From assembly GCF_015476115.1 (NCBI RefSeq), contig NZ_CP064295.1:1854001-1918000 (forward strand): a stretch of 64,000 nucleotides of DNA. Reading direction: 5' to 3'. This stretch comes from Aegicerativicinus sediminis (lineage in GTDB: Bacteria > Bacteroidota > Bacteroidia > Flavobacteriales > Flavobacteriaceae). This document shows, one piece after another, positions 42,953 through 53,788 of the stretch. Numbering within the stretch: the stretch's first letter is position 1; each line of letters begins with the position of its first letter. The notes below the pieces were generated by a model, which saw only the letters and a list, made by a program, of their open reading frames with translations, was not told the origin of the DNA and made no database searches. Position numbers and translations under genes: made by a program.

Positions 42953-45363
42953 TGTTCCAAAAATTATCTCTCCTCTTATTTATATTCTTTAGCTGTATTG
43001 TAAACGCACAAGAGGCCTTGGTTTTGGACCATGCAACTAAAGAATCTCTTCCGGGCATTGCTGTATTTAATGCAGAAGGCACAATTATGTTGATGACCGA
43101 TTTAGATGGGAAAGTGAATATTGACCAATTTGGTAATGATGAGGTTATATATTTCAAGAGTAATCGCTATTACCAAAACTCTTTTAGAAAATCGATTTTA
43201 ATTCAAAGAGGTAACATTGTTTATTTAGATGCTATTATCGAAGGGCTCCAAGAAGTGGTTGTTTCTGCTTCAAAATTTCAACAAGACAAAAGTGATGTTC
43301 CTCAAAAAATTAGTAGCATTAATCAATCTTCAATTAAATTCGCAAATCCACAAACGAGTGCAGATTTGCTTGAGGGTTCTGGAAGCGTGTACGTCCAAAA
43401 AAGCCAACTAGGAGGGGGGAGCCCAATGATTCGAGGTTTTTCAACGAATAGATTACTTATGACGGTAGATGGGGTAAGGATGAACAATGCCATTTTTAGA
43501 GGAGGTAATATCCAAAATGTTATCTCCATTGATCCATTTTCAATAGAACAAACTGAGGTAGTTTTGGGTGCAGGCTCTGTTGTTTACGGTAGCGATGCCA
43601 TAGGCGGGGTAATGAGTTTTTATTCATTAAAACCCAGGATTTCTAACAGTGATTCATTGTTAATCGATAGCCATGCAGCATTGAGATATGCCACAGCGAA
43701 TAGAGAGAAAACAGGAAATTTTTACATTGGTTTTGGGCTAAAAAAGTGGGCTTTTGCCACAAATATTACATTTTCAGATTTTGATGATATGAAAATGGGG
43801 AAGCACGGTCCAAAAGAATACCTTCGACCGGAGTATGTACTTCGGGAAAATGGTGAAGACATCATTGTGCCTAATTCAGATCCAAGGGTCCAGAAACCGA
43901 CTGGTTATGATCAAACCAATCTGATGCAAAAGATAAGGTATGTTCCAAAGGAGAATGTTTTTTTTGATTTAGGCTTATTTTATACCACGACCTCAGATTA
44001 TTCTAGATATGATAGATTAATAAGATATAGAGGAGAACAGTTGAGATCTGCGGAATGGTATTATGGTCCCCAGAGATGGTTTATGGCCAACCTCCAAATG
44101 ACAAAGCTAAGTAGCTCCTCAAGCTTTTTTGATAAACTGCAGACAACTCTAGCTTACCAATATTTTCAGGAAAGCAGATATGATAGGGACTTTGGTTCGG
44201 AATTAATGAATGAACGTATGGAAGCTGTTGACGCTTTTTCATTTAATATAGATTTTGATAAGTCTTTGACGCCAAGAACAGAATTAAATTATGGTATGGA
44301 GTACGTATATAATAAGATTCATTCAGATGGTGCTATTATAAACATTTCGGATAATAGATATGAAAACACTGTGTCCAGATATCCGGATGGCTCGAGTTGG
44401 CAGTCTGCCGCTGTTTATGGGACCTTGAAATATAAACCTTCAAGTCATTTTGTTTTTCAGACCGGAGCCCGATATAATTACATCAGTTTAAAATCAGATT
44501 TTAGCTATAACAATCAATTCTTGAATTTGCCTTTTGATGAAGCCTCCGTTGATGCAGGTGCACTTACCGGTTCTGCAGGTATTAATTGGTTGCCAGTAGA
44601 TTTATTGAGTTTTAGATTGAATTTTTCGACTGCCTTTAGAGCTCCTAACATTGATGATATTGGAAAGGTTTTTGATTCTGAACCAGGTTCTGTTGTAGTG
44701 CCAAATAAAGATTTAAAACCCGAATACGCTTATGGTGCTGATTTTGGTATGATGTTGAATTTAAACAAACTCACTTTTGATGGTTCCCTGTTTTACACTT
44801 ACTTAGATAACGCCTTGGTAAGACGAGATTATTCACTTAATGGACAGAACCAAATTGAATATGATGGCGAACTAAGCGATGTACAGGCTGTCCAAAATTC
44901 TGCCTATGCAAAAGTTTATGGCGTAGAACTGGGCCTTCAATATCAATTTAATGAAGATTTAAAATTACGATCCCAATACAATATTATAAATGGGCATGAA
45001 AACGATGAGGGAGAGGAAGTACCCGTAAGGCATGCCGCTCCAGATTTTGGCAATACGCACTTAATTTGGAAGAAGGAGAAATTAACTTTAGACGCGTTTG
45101 CTATTTATAATGCTAAACTAACAAATTCAGAAATGACTCCATCAGAGTTAAGTAAAGATTACATTTATGCAAAGGACCAAAATGGAGACCCCTATGCGCC
45201 ATCTTGGTTAACCTTGAACCTAAGATCTGAATACCAGCTTTCCGACTCAGCAACCGTAAATGTTAGTTTAGAAAACATTACCAATCAACGATATAAAACC
45301 TATTCATCGGGTATTGCTTCAGCAGGGAGAAATTTGGTAATGTCGCTGAGATACGTTTTTTAA
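42952..45363 (+). CDS. TonB-dependent receptor
   Basis: An 803-residue outer-membrane transporter. A signal peptide (to VNAQ) is followed by a carboxypeptidase-regulatory-like N-terminal domain (about 20-90), the plug (about 100-225; GGGSPMIRGFSTNRLLMTVDGVRMNN, GSVVYGSDAIGGV) and the barrel, ending in the aromatic LVMSLRYVF. The plug resembles heme/siderophore receptors such as HmuR-type proteins; the ligand is unconfirmed. It is translationally coupled to recO (stop/start share a base), an odd partner for an importer, so probably just read-through of a conserved run. Confidence 0.88.
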   Translation: MFQKLSLLLFIFFSCIVNAQEALVLDHATKESLPGIAVFNAEGTIMLMTDLDGKVNIDQFGNDEVIYFKSNRYYQNSFRKSILIQRGNIVYLDAIIEGLQEVVVSASKFQQDKSDVPQKISSINQSSIKFANPQTSADLLEGSGSVYVQKSQLGGGSPMIRGFSTNRLLMTVDGVRMNNAIFRGGNIQNVISIDPFSIEQTEVVLGAGSVVYGSDAIGGVMSFYSLKPRISNSDSLLIDSHAALRYATANREKTGNFYIGFGLKKWAFATNITFSDFDDMKMGKHGPKEYLRPEYVLRENGEDIIVPNSDPRVQKPTGYDQTNLMQKIRYVPKENVFFDLGLFYTTTSDYSRYDRLIRYRGEQLRSAEWYYGPQRWFMANLQMTKLSSSSSFFDKLQTTLAYQYFQESRYDRDFGSELMNERMEAVDAFSFNIDFDKSLTPRTELNYGMEYVYNKIHSDGAIINISDNRYENTVSRYPDGSSWQSAAVYGTLKYKPSSHFVFQTGARYNYISLKSDFSYNNQFLNLPFDEASVDAGALTGSAGINWLPVDLLSFRLNFSTAFRAPNIDDIGKVFDSEPGSVVVPNKDLKPEYAYGADFGMMLNLNKLTFDGSLFYTYLDNALVRRDYSLNGQNQIEYDGELSDVQAVQNSAYAKVYGVELGLQYQFNEDLKLRSQYNIINGHENDEGEEVPVRHAAPDFGNTHLIWKKEKLTLDAFAIYNAKLTNSEMTPSELSKDYIYAKDQNGDPYAPSWLTLNLRSEYQLSDSATVNVSLENITNQRYKTYSSGIASAGRNLVMSLRYVF

Positions 45364-48300
45364 TAACTCAACAATACCCTTTTTAAAATAGTGGAGCCAT
45401 TCAATAAGCTTATTTTAAACACATAAATTCCAGTTTCTGTCGAAGTTTTGAGTTGAATTGCATTTTGATTTGCTTTCTTTTCAAGAATTGTTCTGCCCAA
45501 TAAATCGGTCATTACAATATTGGAAATAGTTTCTTTATCGGTGCCTATTTCAATCCAATTATGGTTTAATTTATGAATGTAAATTGAATTTTCATTGGCT
45601 TGCACTTCTTCATTGTTAAGCAAATTGTTTGCGAACACGATTGAAAATCTGTCATTGAAATTCCCTTTTTCAGAAGTAAAGTAATAATCGCTTTGGGTTA
45701 AATCGTGGATAATTCCTTTTAAATTATCCTTTAAGATGACGGGATGAGAGGATAAAAAGGTACCCTTAAGTTCAGTTAGAGACAATTTGAAAATTGTAGG
45801 ATCGGTTATATAGGTTGAAAAGCCAATTGCAATTTCAGAATCTTCGTTTAGGGAATTTAATCCTCTACCTTGTATGGCCAATGGAGTTGTATCCTCTTTT
45901 GCGAATGTATAAATATTACCATAAGTTATTTTTTTACGTGGAAAGTCGTAGTAAATAGGATCCAATTTTTCTGTGGCGCCATTTAAGAATGATACTAAAA
46001 TTTGGCTAAAAACTTTGCTCTCGGTAGTAAGGTCTAATCTTAAAAATTCTTTTTCATCACTTCGCGTTCGGAAGAATTTTGAATTAGCACTTCCCTCAAC
46101 TGAACGCATTTCATTATTAAATATTACGGTTCCTTGTGCGATATTTCCGTTTAATGAATTAACAAACCCATTATTTGAATAGGTGATGAAAAATCCTTGG
46201 CAAGAAGGGATAAACATATCTGGTATAATTCCATCCCCACCAGCCAAAGCTCCAGATCCGTTTATAATAGCATAGTCACTATCGGTAAAATTTAATGCTT
46301 GATTGCCATTTGCAGTTGATGAAGGTGCCGTGTTTTGGGACCATAAATAAATGGCACCATCTAGAGTTCCAGAATTGACATCCAAAAATTTAAGGGCATC
46401 AACTGCGGAGGGGTATGGATTTCCTATAAAGTTCCAATTATCATCAGCTAATTCGCTATCATTTCTATATACAGGAATATTATAATTGCCATTATTCAAA
46501 ATTCCATTAAAGGTATATTTCAGTTGAATTGGAAGTGTAGACCCAGGAAGACTTCCAAAAGTTTGAGGATTTTGTGTGGCGGCGTAACCAACGCCTGGTT
46601 GCATCACTGTTTCTGCAGAGACTTTAATCCAATCGTTACCATCGTCATCTATACCATCTTGTCCTGGCGAATAGGTATTGTTATTATTAGTTTCGGCTAG
46701 AGCGTCAAGATAGTTTTCTCCCTTCAGAATATATCTTCTATTTGGGTTTGCTTCAGCCAAACCTTGACCTACAGTTTCATTAGACATTGGGGAACTCCAA
46801 TAGGTATATTCGTACCAGTTATTGGCTGGGGCAGTTACCTTTTCAACCGTAATTTTCCCTGTGCCTATTAAATTGGTTGTGGCCTTGCCGTTATTCTGAA
46901 GTACGCTTCCCCCTGTTCTAACAATTATTTCACCATAATTGTTGAGGTCTGAGCCATAAATCCAAATATTATTTTCTACTTCAATGTGCTTGGTGTTTTC
47001 AATAAAAAGTGAGTTCCCATCCTTTACAACTAATTGACAGGCAGAGAAACTACCTTCTACAGTGCTATTGTAGTCGCTATCTATTATCGCAATTGATTCA
47101 AGATTTGGTTGCCCTTTGCTCCAATTTGTTCCATCCCAAATGGTCGCTTTAGAATTTATCCTAACAGCATTGGATATCTTATAGCAAGTCATGTCCTCCT
47201 CCATTACCTGTACATAATATTGGTATCCATTTTTTAGGTAGCTGTGACCAATTATTAATTCAGAAGTTTGTTGTCCCGAATAATCTATATCGCTAGAATC
47301 AATCGATTCCCAAACCGAGGCGTTGGTAGCCAGAACAAACCATTGATAATTCAATGCATTGCCTCCTGTAAAGCCTTCTTCGGTTTCAACAGATAGGATT
47401 TGATTTAGCTCACAACTATTTTCATCTAATGAAGGTTGAGAACTTATTGTTGGAGGAACACCGCTGGAATAATCATGAATTCCGATATTCGAATAATCGT
47501 TGTTAGAGCAAGAGGCTGGTTTAGAACCCATCCAATCTATAATTAACCAATCTAATGGATTGAATGAATTCGAAGGCAGTGGATTGGCAGTACTAAATCG
47601 CCTAAAATTAAATCCACTGTCCCCACTAATTGTTGTGGGCAAGGAATCCATCCAACTATTATCTCCCTGTACACCAAAGGCATCTATTAATGTTCCAGCA
47701 TTATAAAGCCCTATAAAATCATGGCCAAAATCGGTTTTATTGATTCCTTCCAAAACTGTGCTCGATTGGTCGGCCAATTCGCCTTTACCACCCAATATCG
47801 AATTGCAATTTTTGTTTTGTGCTAGAGGGCTGTCAATGCCAGCGCTCAAAACAAATACATCACCTGGTTGAATAAGGCCATTTAATGGTTGTTCGTCAAA
47901 GTTTGAATTTCCATTGAAAAAAATTCTAATACTATAGGTGCTTAAATTAATAGCAAATTCTGTAGGATTGTAAATTTCAATATAGCTTAGCCCGCCATAT
48001 GTTGCATCGGTAACTTCACTAATAAATAATTCTGAAAGAAAGGTGTTTCCCTCACAACCACTTCTATGTTCCTCTAGCACTTCAAACACAAAACTCGTTA
48101 CACATCCTTTATTGTCCGTAATTATTAAGGTGCTAGTAACGGCACTATCTGGAATGGCCAGTTCCATTGAAGTGTTGTTAATATAAGTTGGGACGATTTC
48201 TATGTTACCTATTTTTGCTGTTGCACCAATTAAATTGGTTCCAACAACATTAACCACCGTTCCAACGGGTCCAGAAGTTGGTGAAATTGTATTACTGGAT

Positions 48301-50120
48301 TCATAACATAATCCTGTTCCACCAACCGTAAATTTGTATGGGTTTTCATCTGAATCGTTATTGGAAATCGAAACTGTAGCTGTCCTTGGGCCAATTGAGG
48401 AAGGAGAAAAGGTAATTTCAAAATTTGTGATTTCACCAGGTGCTATTACAGAATCAGGATTTAAGGTAACCGCAAAATCCCCTGAATTCTGCCCAGTTAT
48501 ATTAATGTTGTTTATTGTAAGATCTGCTCCGCCTAAGTTTTGAATTCTGTATGATTTGGTTTGGGATGAGCCAACAAATTGACCAGCAAATAAGGTATTG
48601 TCTAATCCGCTTGGAGTTGTATCACCGTTTGGTATATCTGGAAATGCACCCAAATTACCCTCCACATTTATTTCCGGAGTCGTAGGGGCACATTGTGAGG
48701 TTAAGGAATTTAACCCAGGAGAGCCACCATAGCGAACCTCTTGCCAGTTGTAAGAGGTTATTGAATTGTTTAGATTTATATCAATAACATGGAGTGAACT
48801 ACCATTGCCGTCGGCTCCATTTTGAGGATTATAAGTAACCTCATCAACGTTAGTGAGATTGTCGTTGGCAACCAAAGAAATTGTTTTTCCTGTTGAATTT
48901 GTAAGTCTATCTGTGCCAGTTGGGTTGCCATAGGTAGGAGTAAACGGACAATCGATATTAAATTCTGTACCTCCTCCGTCGCCAATGTTCAATGTAATGC
49001 AACTTTCGTTTGAAATAATGGAATTTGCGGGAAAGGTGAACGTTAATACATTATTGATTTTAACCTGGTAGCCGCTTATGTTAAAATCTAATAAAGTAGG
49101 ATTGCATATCTCTATCCACTCATCATCGAAAGAACCTGTTGTGTTATACATTAATTCTGTGATGACCAAATTTGCCAAAGGATTGTAAACCCTGCCTTCC
49201 AAAGGGACATTTATATTTACTCCATTACTTGATAAACCGATAGTTTCTGTGTAAGTATTTGGTGGAAGTCCCGATTTTAATCGAATATAAATGGTCCTTT
49301 TACTAACCTTGTTTGCTATTGGTGAAAAGCTCAGATTCTGAGTAAAATTGGTATTCGGATCTAAAGAAATTTCAAAATTAGTTGGAGCATTTATTACTAA
49401 ATCTGTTGTTAGTGCAAAACCCTCAATAGTTAAATTTTGAGCATTGGAAGGTCCAGAATTTTCAAAATAAGAAAAGCCTATCAATTGGTTTGGTAAAGCG
49501 ATAATGGTAGGATTCATTATAGTACAAGCTTGTGGAGCCGTACCCATGCCGGTTAAATTAATAGAAGGAGTACTTGAAATGGTTGTAAACCGTTCGCTTG
49601 GATCTAACCACCCATCTGGATCTCCGACGCACAAACCATTTTTTATTGCAATATTTTGATCGGCCGTCTTAACACCTGATCCCTGCCAATAATTTCCGGG
49701 ATCCATGCCACAGGTCCCGAATTGGTCCTGTAAAACTCCTCCTAAATAAATTTCTATGGCATCATTGCCATTAAAAGTAAAGTTGTAAAAATGGGCACTA
49801 CTTAAATCAGTCCCATTCGTAGTTGCATAATTGATAACATCGTTAGTGCCAAAAACCATTACTTCATTTTGATAAAGGATACCATTGTCAATTGAAATTA
49901 TTTGTTGGCAAGGTCCACCATTAAGACCTCGATAAATTTCAAGTTTATTTGTGGGGCTAAAGGCAATATAAGAATTAGACACATTGAAAAGTTCAATACC
50001 TTTTGGGGTAGTGCCAGTTTCAGTATCGATATATTGACTAATAATTATTTTTGATTGAGGGAAACCAGATGTTACAGAAATGAGGAACAACAGGAGGCTG
50101 AGGGGAAGGAACCTGTTCAT
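45360..50120 (-). CDS. giant multidomain T9SS-exported protein with lamin-tail domains
   Basis: A 1586-residue protein with a signal peptide to about residue 23. Domains in order: a lamin-tail-like (LTD) domain (~25-190), a beta-sandwich, a second LTD (~325-480; ITELMYNTTGSFDDEWIEI), a choice-of-anchor-D-type domain (~490-600), an IPT/TIG domain (~610-680), a third LTD (~695-880; LFISEVTDATYGGLSYIEIYNP), a long beta-helical/adhesive region, and a C-terminal sorting domain (~1510-1586, NENSIYIHKLNH to STILKRVLLSY). It should be secreted and anchored on the surface, perhaps as an adhesin or matrix protein. No catalytic domain was seen. Confidence 0.82.
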   Translation of the reverse strand: MNRFLPLSLLLFLISVTSGFPQSKIIISQYIDTETGTTPKGIELFNVSNSYIAFSPTNKLEIYRGLNGGPCQQIISIDNGILYQNEVMVFGTNDVINYATTNGTDLSSAHFYNFTFNGNDAIEIYLGGVLQDQFGTCGMDPGNYWQGSGVKTADQNIAIKNGLCVGDPDGWLDPSERFTTISSTPSINLTGMGTAPQACTIMNPTIIALPNQLIGFSYFENSGPSNAQNLTIEGFALTTDLVINAPTNFEISLDPNTNFTQNLSFSPIANKVSKRTIYIRLKSGLPPNTYTETIGLSSNGVNINVPLEGRVYNPLANLVITELMYNTTGSFDDEWIEICNPTLLDFNISGYQVKINNVLTFTFPANSIISNESCITLNIGDGGGTEFNIDCPFTPTYGNPTGTDRLTNSTGKTISLVANDNLTNVDEVTYNPQNGADGNGSSLHVIDINLNNSITSYNWQEVRYGGSPGLNSLTSQCAPTTPEINVEGNLGAFPDIPNGDTTPSGLDNTLFAGQFVGSSQTKSYRIQNLGGADLTINNINITGQNSGDFAVTLNPDSVIAPGEITNFEITFSPSSIGPRTATVSISNNDSDENPYKFTVGGTGLCYESSNTISPTSGPVGTVVNVVGTNLIGATAKIGNIEIVPTYINNTSMELAIPDSAVTSTLIITDNKGCVTSFVFEVLEEHRSGCEGNTFLSELFISEVTDATYGGLSYIEIYNPTEFAINLSTYSIRIFFNGNSNFDEQPLNGLIQPGDVFVLSAGIDSPLAQNKNCNSILGGKGELADQSSTVLEGINKTDFGHDFIGLYNAGTLIDAFGVQGDNSWMDSLPTTISGDSGFNFRRFSTANPLPSNSFNPLDWLIIDWMGSKPASCSNNDYSNIGIHDYSSGVPPTISSQPSLDENSCELNQILSVETEEGFTGGNALNYQWFVLATNASVWESIDSSDIDYSGQQTSELIIGHSYLKNGYQYYVQVMEEDMTCYKISNAVRINSKATIWDGTNWSKGQPNLESIAIIDSDYNSTVEGSFSACQLVVKDGNSLFIENTKHIEVENNIWIYGSDLNNYGEIIVRTGGSVLQNNGKATTNLIGTGKITVEKVTAPANNWYEYTYWSSPMSNETVGQGLAEANPNRRYILKGENYLDALAETNNNNTYSPGQDGIDDDGNDWIKVSAETVMQPGVGYAATQNPQTFGSLPGSTLPIQLKYTFNGILNNGNYNIPVYRNDSELADDNWNFIGNPYPSAVDALKFLDVNSGTLDGAIYLWSQNTAPSSTANGNQALNFTDSDYAIINGSGALAGGDGIIPDMFIPSCQGFFITYSNNGFVNSLNGNIAQGTVIFNNEMRSVEGSANSKFFRTRSDEKEFLRLDLTTESKVFSQILVSFLNGATEKLDPIYYDFPRKKITYGNIYTFAKEDTTPLAIQGRGLNSLNEDSEIAIGFSTYITDPTIFKLSLTELKGTFLSSHPVILKDNLKGIIHDLTQSDYYFTSEKGNFNDRFSIVFANNLLNNEEVQANENSIYIHKLNHNWIEIGTDKETISNIVMTDLLGRTILEKKANQNAIQLKTSTETGIYVFKISLLNGSTILKRVLLSY

Positions 50121-50221
50121 ATAATGATACGATGCATTTTTAATTATTAACTGCTAATGTAATTATTGTCAGTGATTTATATTAATTTATTTATCAACAA
50201 AAATCTTTGTTTCTTTGCCTC

Positions 50222-50701
50222 ATGATTCAAGTGAAAACCTATACTGTCGAGGAGGCAAAAAGGAAAATGGAGCACTATTGTGCTTACCAAGAACGGTGTC
50301 ATAAAGAAGTACGAGAAAAGTTGATAAAAATGAGGATGATACCAAATGTCATCGATCTTATTATTACCCATTTAATCAATGAGAACTACCTGAATGAACA
50401 ACGTTTTGCCAACACATATGTACTGGGAAAGTTCAGAATTAAAAAATGGGGAAAATTCCGGCTTGCTCAAGAACTGAAAAAGAGGGAACTTTCCAAATAT
50501 ACTATAAATAAAGCGTTGTCCAATATTTCTGAAAAGGAGTACTTCGAAACGTTTGATGAATTAGCAGAAAAAAAATTCAATTCACTTAGATCAACTAACA
50601 AGCCAACCGATAGGAAAAAATTGGCTGATTACCTATTATATAGGGGGTGGGAACCCCAATTTGTTTATGATAAGGTAGCTGATTTATTCAGTGCAAAATG
50701 A
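50222..50701 (+). CDS. recX: regulatory protein RecX
   Basis: A 159-residue RecX, a modulator of RecA filaments, predicted from the ATG at 50222 (MIQVKTYT); the longer frame from 50207 uses a TTG. The three-helix repeats are seen: EAKRKMEHYCAYQERCHKEVREKL, NYLNEQRFANTYVLGKFRIKKWGKFRLAQELKKR, and the closing LLYRGWEPQFVYDKV. It is not linked to recA here. Confidence 0.93.
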   Translation: MIQVKTYTVEEAKRKMEHYCAYQERCHKEVREKLIKMRMIPNVIDLIITHLINENYLNEQRFANTYVLGKFRIKKWGKFRLAQELKKRELSKYTINKALSNISEKEYFETFDELAEKKFNSLRSTNKPTDRKKLADYLLYRGWEPQFVYDKVADLFSAK

Positions 50702-50705
50702 TTTT

Positions 50706-51575
50706 TTAAGAAGCCATTTTTTGTATTGTCTTAGCAGTTCTTTCTAAGGCTTCATTATTTTTCCAATCTATCCATTTTTGACCTTTCCATCTGCGCATAA
50801 GGTTGTCGTAGTGTCTCATGACCATTATATTGTAGGCCGCCTTAGCTAGATTTTGAGGTTTTCTTGGAATAGATCTTAAGCTTAGAGAAAAGCCCGGTGT
50901 TATATATTTCATATAATGCCAATAACCTTCAGGCATATATAGAACATCGCCGTGTTCAAGATGGGTTATAAAACCTTTGGTTTTCTTAAGGGCTGGCCAT
51001 TTTTCAAAATCGGGATTTGAAAAATCTATATCCTCACGTACAATTAATGAATGAGGGATTTTATACATGTATGGGGTTTGCTTTTGATCAAATAAAATGC
51101 ACTTTTTTTGACCTTCAAAATGAAAATGGAAAATATTGGCAAGATCGATGTCGTAATGCATAAAGGTATAAGAATCTCTGCCTCCAAAAAATAACATGGG
51201 TAGTCCTTTCAGAAATTTGATGCCCATATCAGGGTATTCAAAATCTTGCTTCAATATTGGTACCTCCCTTAAGATGTTCCAAAGGAAAATTCTATATCGA
51301 GTGGGTTCCCTTTTAAGTAAATCGATATAGTCAGACATTTTCATAGTGGTATGAGGTTGGTTAAAACCATCTTCATGGGAAACAGGACGATCATCATAAA
51401 GCGGGACTTTTTTGTCTCCGGCAACTTCCTTAAAATAATCGAAATTCCATTTAGATTTTGCTGGCCACCCATTGCTAAAGTTTTCAATTACCAATGGTTT
51501 TTGAGGCTTATAATAATTGTCTATAAAGTCCTGTTTGGAAATTGTTTTAACTCTATCAATATCGCTTAATATCAT
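50706..51575 (-). CDS. cupin_8/JmjC-like domain protein
   Basis: A 289-residue double-stranded beta-helix protein of the cupin-8 (JmjC-like) group. The metal site is likely His/Asp in TFMHYDIDLANIFHFHFEG and the later His in GDVLYMPEGYWHYMKYITPG. Such proteins are Fe(II)/2-oxoglutarate hydroxylases acting on proteins or small molecules; the substrate is unknown. It lies next to recX without overlap. Confidence 0.87.
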   Translation of the reverse strand: MILSDIDRVKTISKQDFIDNYYKPQKPLVIENFSNGWPAKSKWNFDYFKEVAGDKKVPLYDDRPVSHEDGFNQPHTTMKMSDYIDLLKREPTRYRIFLWNILREVPILKQDFEYPDMGIKFLKGLPMLFFGGRDSYTFMHYDIDLANIFHFHFEGQKKCILFDQKQTPYMYKIPHSLIVREDIDFSNPDFEKWPALKKTKGFITHLEHGDVLYMPEGYWHYMKYITPGFSLSLRSIPRKPQNLAKAAYNIMVMRHYDNLMRRWKGQKWIDWKNNEALERTAKTIQKMAS

Positions 51576-51637
51576 AATTGAATCTTTACATTAAATTACA
51601 AAAGCGGATAAATATACTATTTATGAAAATAATGGTT

Positions 51638-53461
51638 TTAATTGAGCGTATATCGGGCACTTAAAATAACGTTGCCTTTCGGCATCGGTACAAGGTTCGT
51701 TTCTGAATACACTTCATTAAATAGGTTGTTTCCAATAAGTGAAAACTCAAAGCCTTTAACCGAAGCTGTAACTGAAGCATCGACCACTGTATAAGGATCT
51801 CCTACTGTTCGTTTGGCATGTTTTATTATTATACTTTGTCTTAAAAATGGCAAGAATTGGGTTCTAAAGGTAGTGGTGAATTGGTGTTTCAAAGAATTAA
51901 TGCTATATCTTGAAAAAGCGATATTTAGATCAGCAATTTCATCTTCAATATATGTATAGCCTAGCTCCAAGTTTTGTCTAAAATTATTTATTTTAAAACT
52001 GTAGTCTCCCGATAATTCAAGGCCCTTTGTATTTAAGGATCTTATATTAGTTGCCATCCACAGATCATCCTCATTTTCTTTTACATAATCTATGATGTTA
52101 TCACTATCTCGATTAAAAAACGCTGCATTTAAAAGCAAATTACCTGATGTAAATCTTATTCCTAATTCTTCTGCAATAGCGTCTTCTGGATCTAAATTTT
52201 CATTACCTAAAGTGGTAGGGTCGCTGTAATATAAATCTGTGTATGTTGGTATACGATAAGTGTAACCAACATTCGCATACAGGCGCCAATTCTCAGATAA
52301 TTTGTATCCCAAATCAATTCCTGGGAATACATGAAAATCGAAATCTGAAAAATAAGTGGCGGCAATACCAGGAATAATATCCAGTGTGTTATCGAATAAT
52401 TCAAATCGGTGTTCTAGAAAAAGTGTCCCCATAAATCGTTCCCTATTTCCTAGATTGTTGCTCGATAAGTAGATTTGGGCTAGATCAACTCCAAAACCTG
52501 TCGTCCCCAAACTGTTTTGATTTGAAGCATTGAGGTCTGCCCCAATTTTATTGCTAATGTGAAGGTTTCTATAAATTGAAGGATCTTGCCTTACAAAAAC
52601 GTATTCGTCCTGGTTACGTCTCCAATAAACCCTAGGTGACCAAGTCCATTTATCGCTTTTAAAGGTAGTCCCAAGCCCTACTAAACTTGCTTGGGTTTCT
52701 TCATATTGATCTCGGGCAGATGGTGATGCATAAAATCCGTTTGCACCAAATTTTCGCTCAGATAATGTTGCCAATAGTTGTATTGGTTGGCGGTCAGTAT
52801 TAAAGGTGCTTTTCAGAAAGTAATTCTGATTGTCAAAATCCGTATTAAACCGATAACCATTAGAAGTATTTCTCGAATAATGGACGATATGATTTGATGA
52901 ATTTAGGTGAGTCTGTGCAGTAATTTCAGTATTTAATTGGTCATAAGAACCTGAACTTAACTGTAAACTAACGGAACTTTTAGAGGTCTTTTTGGTAATT
53001 ATATTTACCGCACCTGTAAAAGCATTCTGTCCATACACTCTAGCAGCAGGTCCCTTTATAATTTCAATACGCTCAATTACATCTATGGGAAGCCCTAAGT
53101 TTAGAGTATGATGCCCCGTTTGGGGGTCTTCAACCTTAAAACCGTCTATAAGTAGGAGGGTTTGGTCAAATCCGCCTCCTCTAATATAAAGGTCCGCTTG
53201 CATTCCTGCCAAACCCCTTCTTCTAATATCTATACCTGCAAATTGTTGTAGAACCTCTGCAACTGAAATGGCAGCACTGTTTTTAATATCTTCAGAAGAA
53301 ATAATGGTAATTGTTCTTGAATTTTCTTTGAATGGTAGGTCAATACGAGTGGAGGAAATTACAATCGAATCTAAGTTTTGGGGTTCAATTTGTTGGGCTT
53401 CCGCCTTGTTAACAGTTAAATACCATCCGATTAAGGCGTATATTCCTATTTTTATCTTCAT
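51638..53461 (-). CDS. BtuB-like TonB-dependent receptor downstream of hypABC
   Basis: A 607-residue receptor with a signal peptide to about residue 22. The plug (about 30-155) includes SVAEVLQQFAGIDIRRRGLAGMQADLYIRGG and the ARVYGQNAFTGAVNI end; a short barrel follows, ending in GNVILSARYTLN. Length and plug resemble BtuB, which imports cobalamin. It lies 62 bp after hypC on the same strand. A TACCTTTG box (minus strand, 53481-53488) suggests its own promoter. Because nickel is needed by the hydrogenase, nickel-chelate import is a good hypothesis, but cobalamin or another metal complex is possible. Confidence 0.84.
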   Translation of the reverse strand: MKIKIGIYALIGWYLTVNKAEAQQIEPQNLDSIVISSTRIDLPFKENSRTITIISSEDIKNSAAISVAEVLQQFAGIDIRRRGLAGMQADLYIRGGGFDQTLLLIDGFKVEDPQTGHHTLNLGLPIDVIERIEIIKGPAARVYGQNAFTGAVNIITKKTSKSSVSLQLSSGSYDQLNTEITAQTHLNSSNHIVHYSRNTSNGYRFNTDFDNQNYFLKSTFNTDRQPIQLLATLSERKFGANGFYASPSARDQYEETQASLVGLGTTFKSDKWTWSPRVYWRRNQDEYVFVRQDPSIYRNLHISNKIGADLNASNQNSLGTTGFGVDLAQIYLSSNNLGNRERFMGTLFLEHRFELFDNTLDIIPGIAATYFSDFDFHVFPGIDLGYKLSENWRLYANVGYTYRIPTYTDLYYSDPTTLGNENLDPEDAIAEELGIRFTSGNLLLNAAFFNRDSDNIIDYVKENEDDLWMATNIRSLNTKGLELSGDYSFKINNFRQNLELGYTYIEDEIADLNIAFSRYSINSLKHQFTTTFRTQFLPFLRQSIIIKHAKRTVGDPYTVVDASVTASVKGFEFSLIGNNLFNEVYSETNLVPMPKGNVILSARYTLN

Positions 53462-53523
53462 ACCATTGAGAAATAAGGCTCAAAGGTAGAATTATTTTGA
53501 ACAATTATGAATAAGAATGATTT

Positions 53524-53781
53524 CTATGACTCGGTATGGCTTAACTCGTCGAGCTCTCCTAGTTGTTTTAGAAGATCAAAAGTTTTTTTGGCCTCCTCTT
53601 CATCAACGATACTAATGGCAGCCCCAACATGAACCATAACATAATCATTTAATTTAGCTTCTGGAACCAATGTTAAGTTCACTTTTTTCAAAACACCATC
53701 AAAAGAAACTTTTCCAATTCGGAATTGATCATCTAGTTTTTCGGTTATCTCAATTAATTTTCCCGGAATAGATAAGCACAT
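53524..53781 (-). CDS. hypC: hydrogenase maturation chaperone HypC
   Basis: An 85-residue HypC. The N-terminal Cys in MCLSIPGK is the residue that holds the Fe(CN)2CO unit and contacts the hydrogenase large subunit; DYVMVHVGAAISIVDEEEA is the conserved strand. It is the last of hypA-hypB-hypC, 7 nt after hypB. Confidence 0.96.
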   Translation of the reverse strand: MCLSIPGKLIEITEKLDDQFRIGKVSFDGVLKKVNLTLVPEAKLNDYVMVHVGAAISIVDEEEAKKTFDLLKQLGELDELSHTES

Positions 53782-53788
53782 AATTGTT

